Shown: positions 1 through 6,449 of the stretch, one piece after another
Position numbering within the stretch: the first letter of the stretch is position 1
Layout of the letters: each line of letters starts with the position of its first letter
Origin: CAZBBC01 sp964489835
Lineage (GTDB): Bacteria > Calditrichota > Calditrichia > JAJRVZ01
Reading direction: 5' to 3'
Assembly (NCBI GenBank): GCA_964489835.1
Contig: CAZBBC010000148.1
Location: 1-10,621 of the forward strand
Length of the DNA: 10,621 nucleotides
Notes under the pieces: generated by a model
The model's database searches: none
The model's input: only the letters and a program-made list of their open reading frames with translations
Told to the model about the DNA's origin: nothing
Position numbers and translations under genes: made by a program

Positions 1-26
1 CCACCCCGTCCCGCTAGCGCGGTCCA

Positions 27-61
27 CCCCTCCCTGTCCGGCAAAGCCGGACAGGGAGGGG
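27..61. repeat. Perfect GC-rich inverted repeat (16-bp arms, AAA loop)
   Basis: The left arm cccctccctgtccggc (27-42) is the exact reverse complement of the right arm (46-61), with a 3-nt aaa loop. It is preceded by the 8-bp palindrome cgctagcg (12-19) and followed by a partial echo of its right arm (acaggggaggg, 62-72). No T-tract follows on the + strand, so it is a poor intrinsic terminator in that direction. The stretch resembles dispersed intergenic repeats that I recall from Bacteroidetes and FCB genomes, but I could not search for copies. It may be a REP- or MITE-like element, or the end of a transcription unit lying to the left. Confidence 0.85.
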
Positions 62-418
62 ACAGGGGAGGGTCAGCAATTTATTTCATGGCAGCCAACG
101 GCTACTCTATGAATAGGCCAAGGAATTAAATACACCCTTCATCGCGATATGTTTGAATATTAAGAATATCTGACAAATAAAGTAAAAATTTTTTTTAAAA
201 TTCGATAAACAGTAAATAAAATTGTAACTATAAAAAATCATTTTTATTTTCTCCTGTTTTATTCTATTTTTAGCAAACCTTTTGGATGATCTAATTTTTC
301 CTCACTTTATAATTCTGAGGGTTGATAAAAAAAGATCTTCAATATCTCGGTTATCAATTTATTCGCCACAAAATAATTTACTTGATGATATTCGTGTGAC
401 TGCTAAGGGTTGTGAAAT
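62..418 (+). other. Non-coding leader upstream of carA
   Basis: No convincing gene is seen here. It is AT-rich from about 120 onward, with an A/T run at 184-203 and a small AT-only hairpin (230-236 with 241-247). It probably contains the promoter of the pyrimidine locus, but I cannot place it. The best sigma70-like pair is TTATCA (351-356) and TAATTT (374-379) with a 17-nt spacer, which is weak (4/6 and 3/6 matches) and does not fit the Bacteroidetes TAnnTTTG pattern. The ribosome binding site of carA is aaggg at 405-409, nine bases before its ATG. No PyrR-type leader or intrinsic attenuator was recognised. Confidence 0.5.
84..112 (+). repeat. Copy A of a 29-nt motif shared with the carB upstream region
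   Basis: This stretch aligns without gaps to 1692-1720 with 22 of 29 identical positions, including the core gcagccaac and the end tatga. Copy A lies about 23 bp after the GC-rich hairpin at 27-61. Copy B lies directly after another GC-rich hairpin. It is probably a conserved part of a dispersed repeat rather than a gene-specific signal, but its position before both carA and carB is notable. Confidence 0.55.
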
Positions 419-1483
419 ATGAAAAAGGTAAAATTAATCTTAGAGGATGGCAGCATTTATGACGGACAATCCTTTGGGACGGAGAAAATTGTGAACGGTG
501 AGGTCGTGTTTAACACCGGGATGGTCGGATATCCGGAAGCGCTGACGGATCCTTCATACCGGGGACAAATCCTGGTACTCACCTATCCGCTGATCGGGAA
601 TTATGGTGTACCTGGAAATGAAAAAGTGAACGGTATGTATAAGAATTTTGAATCCGATAAAATCCAGATCACAGCCCTGATTGTTAGTGAATATGAACAG
701 GAATTTTTCCATTGGAGCGCAATAAAATCACTCAACACCTGGTTAAAGGAGCAAGATATTCCCGCTATTTGTGGGATTGATACACGTGCCTTAACTAAAA
801 GGTTACGTGAGCAGGGGACCATGTTGGGAAAGATTGTTTTGGATACCAAAGAGGACCCTGTGTTTGAAGATCCTAACCAAAGAAATCTGGTGGCCGAGGT
901 CAGCATCTCTCAACCTGTCGAATACGGAAAAGGTGAAAAGAAAGTGATCATCGTGGATTGTGGCGTAAAAAATAACATTATACAATCTTTTGTACAACGC
1001 GGTGTATCTGTTATGCGGGTACCCTGGGATTATGATTTTGTAAATACCGCAGCGGATGGAATTGTTATATCCAATGGTCCTGGTGATCCTATGATGTGTC
1101 CACAAACTGTTGAACATATAAAAAAAGCAATGAAAACTAACCGTCCGATCCTGGGGATATGTCTGGGATCACAATTGCTTGGTCTTGCGGCTGGTGCGAA
1201 AACTTATAAATTGAAATATGGACACCGCGGTCAGAATCAGCCCTGCTCTGAGATGGGAACCAAACGATGTTATATTACTTCTCAGAACCATGGATATGCC
1301 ATTGACGCAAAGACATTACCTGAGGATTGGCGTGAGTGGTTTTATAATGATAATGACGGAACAAATGAAGGACTGCTACATATTTCAAAACCATTCTTTG
1401 GTGCACAATTTCATCCGGAAGCGTCTCCGGGCCCCGATGATACGGAATTTTTATTTGACATGTTTATCCGTGCCATGAGCTGA
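419..1483 (+). CDS. carA: Carbamoyl-phosphate synthase small (glutaminase) subunit
   Basis: CarA hydrolyses glutamine and feeds ammonia through a tunnel to CarB, the first step of pyrimidine (and arginine) synthesis in the cytoplasm. The 354-residue protein has the CPSase small-chain domain at about 1-150 (EVVFNTGMVGYPEALTDPSY, GIDTRALT) and a class I glutamine amidotransferase domain at about 170-354. The nucleophile is Cys248 in GICLG, and His332 and Glu334 lie in FHPEASPGP, so the catalytic triad is complete. The residue three after the Cys, usually His, is Ser251. The region from GLAAGAKTYK to SKPFF resembles vertebrate CPS1/CAD more than E. coli CarA. The length is slightly short of the usual 360-390 residues, with no sign of truncation. 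The ATG at 419 is chosen for its aaggg site at 405-409 and full N-terminal homology. It leads a likely pyr operon. Confidence 0.97.
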   Translation: MKKVKLILEDGSIYDGQSFGTEKIVNGEVVFNTGMVGYPEALTDPSYRGQILVLTYPLIGNYGVPGNEKVNGMYKNFESDKIQITALIVSEYEQEFFHWSAIKSLNTWLKEQDIPAICGIDTRALTKRLREQGTMLGKIVLDTKEDPVFEDPNQRNLVAEVSISQPVEYGKGEKKVIIVDCGVKNNIIQSFVQRGVSVMRVPWDYDFVNTAADGIVISNGPGDPMMCPQTVEHIKKAMKTNRPILGICLGSQLLGLAAGAKTYKLKYGHRGQNQPCSEMGTKRCYITSQNHGYAIDAKTLPEDWREWFYNDNDGTNEGLLHISKPFFGAQFHPEASPGPDDTEFLFDMFIRAMS

Positions 1484-1581
1484 AGACCTTAATAATTTAA
1501 GTTTTAACCGGATACTTATACTATTGTGCCGAAAAACTTTATTTTTAACAAAGATTTTACTAACTGAGTTAATATTTTTCT

Positions 1582-1605
1582 CGCAGCGGCGCAGAGTCGT
1601 AAAGC
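1582..1605 (+). repeat. Three degenerate 8-nt units (CGCAGCGG/CGCAGAGT/CGTAAAGC)
   Basis: Three consecutive octamers each begin CG and share the CGCAGAG-like pattern. They follow ttctcg, as in the widely dispersed 'TTCTCGCAGAGACGCAGAG' type of intergenic repeat that I recall from many environmental bacteria. The family assignment is from memory. Confidence 0.45.
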
Positions 1606-1665
1606 ATTTTATCCAGAGATTATCCGTCGAAGCCGGATCAGCCTGCGGCGGAAAATCCGTGCTTG

Positions 1666-1694
1666 CCCGCCTTTGGCGCGGGACTATTTTTTTT
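1666..1694 (+). terminator. Terminator-like hairpin plus T8 tract before carB
   Basis: An all-GC stem, cccgc (1666-1670) with gcggg (1678-1682), encloses a 7-nt loop. It is followed by acta and a run of eight T (1687-1694). A gcc/ggc inner pairing is an alternative fold. The stem is short and the T-run starts four bases after it, so it is probably inefficient. It lies 46 bases upstream of the carB start, between two genes that should be made in equal amounts, so it could act as partial termination, attenuation or transcript 3'-end protection. Confidence 0.4.
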
Positions 1695-1720
1695 GTTTGC
1701 AGCCAACAGCTGCGGTATGA
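1692..1720 (+). repeat. Copy B of the 29-nt motif shared with the carA upstream region
   Basis: It matches 84-112 at 22 of 29 positions with no gaps. It includes a small hairpin of 5-bp arms (1699-1703 with 1709-1713). It ends 20 bases before the carB ATG and just before the carB ribosome binding site aaagg (1727-1731). Confidence 0.55.
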
Positions 1721-1740
1721 TTTAATAAAGGTAATGAAAG

Positions 1741-4700
1741 ATGATTCGTAAAATCCATCCCAAAAAAGTGCTAATCCTTGGTTCAGGGGCTCTCCAAATC
1801 GGTCAGGCGGGCGAATTTGATTATTCAGGAAGCCAGGCAATAAAAGCCTTAAAGGAAGACGACATTGCGACAGTCTTGATCAATCCGAATATTGCCACTA
1901 TTCAGACATCAGAGAAATTTGCAGATAAGGTTTATTTGTTGCCTGTTAAACCCGATTTTGTTGAAGATGTAATAAAGAAGGAACAACCGGATGGGATTCT
2001 ACTCGGTTTTGGCGGCCAAACAGCACTAAATGTGGGGGTCCGTTTATTCAATTCTGGTGTATTGAGTCAACATGGGGTGAAGGTGCTGGGTACACCGGTT
2101 GAAGCGATCATAGATACGGAAGATCGCGCCCGTTTTACAACCAGGACAACGGAAATCGGTTTAAAAGTTCCATTTAGTAAAACGGCTCATAATATAGATG
2201 AAGTACTAAAAGCAGGCGAAGAAATTGGTTTTCCTTTGATGATGCGTATTGCTTATGCATTGGGCGGCCTCGGTTCGGGAATCATATCTTCCCGGGAAGA
2301 GTTAATCGAAAAGTGTCAGCGTGCTTTCGCTTTTACAAACCAGATACTTATTGAAGAAAGTTTATATGGCTGGAAAGAAGTTGAATATGAAATCGTTCGC
2401 GATTACCATGATAATTGTATTACAATTTGTTCGATGGAGAACCTGGATCCGATGGGGGTGCATACCGGGGACAGTATAGTGGTGGCGCCAGTGCAGACCC
2501 TGACTGCAAATGAGAATTTTAAATTACGATCAATCGGTATCCAGCTAATCAGACATCTTGGTATCATCGGAGAATGCAATATTCAATATGCGCTTGATCC
2601 TCACTCGGACGATTATCGGATTATCGAAGTGAATGCCCGCTTAAGCCGCAGTTCTGCTCTGGCTTCAAAAGCAAGTGGATATCCGTTGGCTTTTATTGCC
2701 ACCAAACTGGCCTTGGGATATGCGTTAAACGAGATTCCTAATATAATCACAGAAGTTACTTCCGCCTGTTTTGAACCAGCCCTGGATTATATCATTGTTA
2801 AGTACCCCCGCTGGGATCTGCAGAAATTTACACAAGTGATTGACGATCTGGGTTCAGAAATGAAATCGGTGGGTGAGGTGATGTCTATTGGAAGGAATTT
2901 TGAGGAGGCTTTTCAGAAAGCAATCCGGATGCTTGATATTGGTATCGAGGGCTTAACGGCAAATAAAATAGCTGCTAAGGATCTGGATGCAGCCATTCGA
3001 ATCCCAAATGATAAGAGAATATTCAGTATTGCCCAGGCCATTGAGAATGGATACCCGCTTAAAAAGATACATGATCTATCCAAAATTGATATGTGGTTTT
3101 TGAATAAACTGAAAAATATTGTGATGCTGGCTGTTAACCTTAAAAAACAGTCCGTGAAATCTTTAGATGAAAATTTATTTGAAAAGGCAAAAAAGAATGG
3201 ATTTTCAGATAAGCAGATTGCCACTTATGTAAACAGCAATGAAATGGAGATACGTGATCTACGCAAGAAGTTGGGGATTGAACCACATGTAAAACAAATT
3301 GATACCCTGGCTGCAGAATATCCTGCTGTTACAAATTATCTATATCTCACCTATCATGCAACGGAGGATGATCTGACAGAAAAGAGGGATAATCAGATCG
3401 TAGTTCTTGGAAGCGGCCCCTATCGAATCGGTTCTTCTGTTGAATTTGATTGGTGCTGTGTGAACTCTGTCATGACCCTTAACCAGCTGGATTATACGAC
3501 GATCATGATCAACTGTAATCCGGAAACGGTAAGCACGGATTATGATATCTGCGATAAGTTGTATTTTGAAGAGCTCAGTTTCGAGCGGGTTATGGATATT
3601 TATGAAAAAGAAGATCCTCTGGGTCTGATCATATCAATGGGTGGTCAGGTTGCGAACAATTTGGCGGTTAAACTTCATGAAAAAAAAGTGAAAATTCTGG
3701 GCACTTCTCCGGAACAGATTGATAATGCTGAAAACAGATTTAAATTTTCTAAAATATTGGATCAATTGCAGATTGACCAACCAGAGTGGCGGGAATTTAC
3801 TGATATTGAAAAAGCGAATGAGTTTGCTGAAAAAGTAGGATATCCTGTATTGATCAGACCCAGCTACGTCTTAAGCGGGGCTGCGATGAATGTCGTAAAA
3901 TCTTCAGACCAACTTCAGGCTTTTCTCCAGGAGGCAACAGAAGTAAATAAGGAACATCCGGTTGTGATCAGCAAATTCATTACGGGTGCCCGTGAATTGG
4001 AAGTGGATGCCGTGTCTGATGAAGGTGAAGTCATCTGTTATGCCATTTCTGAGCATGTTGAGAATGCCGGTGTGCATTCCGGTGATGCTACCATGGTATT
4101 CCCACCTCAAAGAACTTACATTGAAACGATGCGACGGGTAAAACTAATTGCCTCTCAAATAGCCACGGCATTGAATATCACCGGACCGTTTAATATGCAG
4201 TTTATTGCTAAGGATAATGAAGTAAAGGTGATTGAGTGTAATCTGCGGGCCTCGCGTAGTTTTCCATTTGTTTCAAAAATTACCAAGAATAACTTTATTG
4301 ATATCGCCACCCGCGTGATCATGCACCAGAAGATCAGTGAATCGCAATTATCCTCATTTGATCTTAATTATGTTGGAGTAAAGTCACCGCAATTTTCGTT
4401 TACCCGCCTGAAAGGATCGGATCCGGTTCTGGGTGTCGAAATGTCCTCGACCGGGGAAGTTGGATGTATCGGTGATGATTTTGATGAAGCATTTTTGAAA
4501 AGTTTGCTCTCTATCGGTTTCGAGTTTCCGAAAAAGACAATTCTTCTATCTACCGGGGATATTGAAAATAAACTTAATTTTTTGCGTGAAACCAGATGGC
4601 TATCTGACATGGGATTTAAGTTTTATGCCACCGGGGGAACAGCAAAATTTATGAGAGAAAATCAAATAGAAGCCGAATTATTGCATTGGCCGTTAGAAAA

Positions 4701-4932
4701 GAAAGAACCTAACGTCTTGAGTTTCATTTCAGAAAGAAAAATTGATCTGGTCATCAACATTCCTAAGAATGCGGAAAAAACAGAATTGACAAATGGATAT
4801 TATATCCGACGTACAGCAGTGGATCACAATGTGCCTTTACTGACGAATCTGCAACTGGCCAAGAGATTTGTTAAAGCAATTGCCACAAAAAAAGCAGCGG
4901 ACCTCCATGTAAAAAGCATGGAAGAGTATTAA
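1741..4932 (+). CDS. carB: Carbamoyl-phosphate synthase large subunit
   Basis: CarB makes carbamoyl phosphate from bicarbonate, ammonia delivered by CarA and two ATP. At 1063 residues it is full length (E. coli about 1073). The first synthetase half opens with ILGSGALQIGQ (12-22) and carries RIAYALGGLGSG and the metal-binding pair Glu296/Asn298 in EVNARLSRSSA. A helical oligomerisation region follows at about 400-550. The second half starts at VVLGSGPYRIGSS (554 on), with Arg706 in RPSYVLSG and IECNLRASRS. The MGS-like allosteric domain spans about 934-1045 with ATGGT at 963-967. Wording such as GSQAIKALKED, NPNIATIQT, RHLGIIGECNIQ and KQIDTLAAEYPAVTNYLY is like eukaryotic CAD/CPS1 and Bacteroidetes CarB, not E. 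coli. The allosteric ligand cannot be read from sequence. The ATG at 1741 has aaagg at 1727-1731. Confidence 0.98.
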   Translation: MIRKIHPKKVLILGSGALQIGQAGEFDYSGSQAIKALKEDDIATVLINPNIATIQTSEKFADKVYLLPVKPDFVEDVIKKEQPDGILLGFGGQTALNVGVRLFNSGVLSQHGVKVLGTPVEAIIDTEDRARFTTRTTEIGLKVPFSKTAHNIDEVLKAGEEIGFPLMMRIAYALGGLGSGIISSREELIEKCQRAFAFTNQILIEESLYGWKEVEYEIVRDYHDNCITICSMENLDPMGVHTGDSIVVAPVQTLTANENFKLRSIGIQLIRHLGIIGECNIQYALDPHSDDYRIIEVNARLSRSSALASKASGYPLAFIATKLALGYALNEIPNIITEVTSACFEPALDYIIVKYPRWDLQKFTQVIDDLGSEMKSVGEVMSIGRNFEEAFQKAIRMLDIGIEGLTANKIAAKDLDAAIRIPNDKRIFSIAQAIENGYPLKKIHDLSKIDMWFLNKLKNIVMLAVNLKKQSVKSLDENLFEKAKKNGFSDKQIATYVNSNEMEIRDLRKKLGIEPHVKQIDTLAAEYPAVTNYLYLTYHATEDDLTEKRDNQIVVLGSGPYRIGSSVEFDWCCVNSVMTLNQLDYTTIMINCNPETVSTDYDICDKLYFEELSFERVMDIYEKEDPLGLIISMGGQVANNLAVKLHEKKVKILGTSPEQIDNAENRFKFSKILDQLQIDQPEWREFTDIEKANEFAEKVGYPVLIRPSYVLSGAAMNVVKSSDQLQAFLQEATEVNKEHPVVISKFITGARELEVDAVSDEGEVICYAISEHVENAGVHSGDATMVFPPQRTYIETMRRVKLIASQIATALNITGPFNMQFIAKDNEVKVIECNLRASRSFPFVSKITKNNFIDIATRVIMHQKISESQLSSFDLNYVGVKSPQFSFTRLKGSDPVLGVEMSSTGEVGCIGDDFDEAFLKSLLSIGFEFPKKTILLSTGDIENKLNFLRETRWLSDMGFKFYATGGTAKFMRENQIEAELLHWPLEKKEPNVLSFISERKIDLVINIPKNAEKTELTNGYYIRRTAVDHNVPLLTNLQLAKRFVKAIATKKAADLHVKSMEEY

Positions 4933-4949
4933 ATGGATTAAAAGATCTG

Positions 4950-4963
4950 AGGGTCATGACCCT
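4950..4963. promoter_or_regulatory. 14-bp perfect palindrome over the symporter ribosome binding site
   Basis: The sequence agggtcatgaccct is its own reverse complement and ends directly against the ATG at 4964. The GAGGG ribosome binding site (4949-4953) falls in its left arm. In RNA it can fold as a 5-bp stem with a 4-nt loop that hides the Shine-Dalgarno sequence. In DNA it has the form of a binding site for a dimeric regulator. The palindrome is seen directly; any regulatory function is inference. Confidence 0.5.
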
Positions 4964-6355
4964 ATGAAGTGCTTTAATGCTTTGTCTTCTCCACTACAAA
5001 TCCTGCTGATTGTCATTTTCGCAGTTGTTACTTATTTTTCTCTAAATATTCTCGAAAATGACATGAAGAATCTCTTCTTTCATGTCGTAAGTTTCCTCCT
5101 CATTTTCATTACACTGTTTCTGATCTTCAATTTTCGTAATCCTCCAATCTATAGCCGGATATTTTTAGGACTGGTTTTGGGTATTCTGGCCGGCCTCTTG
5201 TTTGGGAAACAAATACAGATTTTTTTGCCCATTGGAAAGGCTTTTATTCAGCTGATTAAAATGATTGTCATCCCATTGGTATTTTCTTCGCTCCTGGTTG
5301 GAATCGCCAGTATAAATAGTATAAAAAGACTGGGTCAGATTGGAATTCGCACGTTACTTTTTTACATCGTTTCCACTGTTTTGGCGATTAGCATGGGTCT
5401 GATTATTGCAAATATAATTAAACCGGGCGGGAGCATCCCTGAAGACATGCAGGCGGAATTGAAGCAAGCATATGAACAGCCAGCCGGAGACAAGATAACG
5501 CAGGCCGTCGAACGCCCCTCAACAATCGATATACTACTGGATATTATTCCTGAAAATCCGGCCCGCTCAATGGCGGAAGGGAAAATGTTACAAATTATAT
5601 TTTTTGCGATCATTGCCGGTATCGCGATTACCTATCTGCACGAAGATAAAAAAGACATCGTGCTTGGATTTTTTCAAGGTGTGACAGATATTAGCATCCA
5701 TTTGGTACATATGGTGATGAAACTGGCGCCGTACGGGGTATTTGCCCTTATAGCATCGGTCATTGGTCTTTATGGTATAGAGATCATTATGACGCTTTTA
5801 GCATATTTTTCTTCCACCATTCTCGCCCTTGCTGTTCACGTATTTTTTTTTAATAGTGCGATCATAAAATTTTTCACAAATTTAAAAGTGTCAGAGTTTT
5901 GGCGGGGGATATATCCGGCCTTGTTGGTTGCATTTTCTACAAGTTCCAGTTCAGCTACTCTTCCGGTTAGTATTGAGTGCGCCGAGGACAATCTTAAAGC
6001 CAAGCCAGAAATAGCCAGTTTTGTATTACCCCTGGGGGCAACCATTAATATGGATGGAACAGCGATTTTTCAGGGGGTGTCTGCTGTGTTTATTGCAACG
6101 GTGTATGGGATGGAGTTGACTTTGATCGATCAATTAACTATTATTTTCACCGCCACATTGGCATCGATTGGTACAGCCGGCGCACCCCAGGTGGGTATTG
6201 TGATGTTGACATTAGTTCTTCAAAGCATTGGAATACCATTAGAAGGTATTGCCCTTATTCTAGGTGTAGAAAGATTTCTGGATATGGCACGGACAATGGT
6301 AAATGTGAGCAGCGATTTATCCTGTACCGTTTTTATTAGCCGGAGTAATTTATAG
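4964..6355 (+). CDS. Sodium-coupled dicarboxylate/acidic amino acid symporter (DAACS, SLC1-like)
   Basis: This inner-membrane transporter of the GltPh/GltP/DctA family probably imports aspartate or glutamate with cations. Family signatures are clear: the serine-rich hairpin STSSSSAT (325-332), NMDGT (362-366) in the unwound TM7, SIGTAGAP in hairpin 2, and DMARTMVNVSSD (440-451) in TM8. Asp440, Arg443, Thr444, Asn447 and Asp451 match the substrate and Na+ ligands of GltPh (Asp394, Arg397, Thr398, Asn401, Asp405), and the arginine argues for an acidic amino acid. The family core seems to start near residue 60. Before it lie two extra hydrophobic segments (about 9-30 and 34-56), giving 463 residues rather than about 420. 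It sits 31 bp after carB and 94 bp before pyrF, suggesting co-transcription and possible aspartate supply for PyrB. Exact substrate is unproven; C4-dicarboxylates are the main alternative. Confidence 0.92.
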   Translation: MKCFNALSSPLQILLIVIFAVVTYFSLNILENDMKNLFFHVVSFLLIFITLFLIFNFRNPPIYSRIFLGLVLGILAGLLFGKQIQIFLPIGKAFIQLIKMIVIPLVFSSLLVGIASINSIKRLGQIGIRTLLFYIVSTVLAISMGLIIANIIKPGGSIPEDMQAELKQAYEQPAGDKITQAVERPSTIDILLDIIPENPARSMAEGKMLQIIFFAIIAGIAITYLHEDKKDIVLGFFQGVTDISIHLVHMVMKLAPYGVFALIASVIGLYGIEIIMTLLAYFSSTILALAVHVFFFNSAIIKFFTNLKVSEFWRGIYPALLVAFSTSSSSATLPVSIECAEDNLKAKPEIASFVLPLGATINMDGTAIFQGVSAVFIATVYGMELTLIDQLTIIFTATLASIGTAGAPQVGIVMLTLVLQSIGIPLEGIALILGVERFLDMARTMVNVSSDLSCTVFISRSNL

Positions 6356-6449
6356 CACCACGGGATGTTTCTGGTACAACAAGGTCCGAGTCTTTCTTTG
6401 TATATACGGCGCGGGTGAAACAATGACCATTGAATAAGGAAAATTATAT

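Larger units (their letters stand above)
1575..1720 (+). repeat. GC-rich repeat-like block between carA and carB
   Basis: The gap between the two CPSase subunit genes (1484-1740) contains a block clearly richer in GC and in inverted repeats than its surroundings. In order it holds octamer-periodic repeats (1582-1605), a nested hairpin (cggat 1634-1638 with atccg 1655-1659, enclosing gcc/ggc), a terminator-like hairpin (1666-1694), and a small hairpin (gcagc 1699-1703 with gctgc 1709-1713). It looks like one or more small non-coding dispersed elements inserted between the genes. I see no transposase, and clear terminal repeats or a target duplication could not be established. Confidence 0.5.

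Noticed and set aside
351..379. TTATCA-17-TAATTT as the carA promoter
   Set aside because: Only 4/6 and 3/6 sigma70 matches in a very AT-rich region, and the FCB consensus differs. It is not strong enough to annotate.
1524..1751. 75-codon + strand reading frame across the carA-carB gap
   Set aside because: It runs through the GC-rich repeat block and the terminator-like hairpin, resembles no family, has no good ribosome binding site and overlaps the carB start out of frame.
3904..4110. Minus-strand reading frames inside carB and other genes
   Set aside because: All lie opposite strongly conserved coding sequence, have no family-like features and are expected by chance.
4956..4967. Tiny frame (Met-Thr-Leu-stop) overlapping the symporter ATG as a possible leader peptide
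   Set aside because: Its ATG is only two bases after the GAGGG site, too close for initiation, and it arises from the palindrome itself. Similar tiny frames before carA (from 385), carB (1734-1751) and pyrF (6423-6437) share no sequence or signal.
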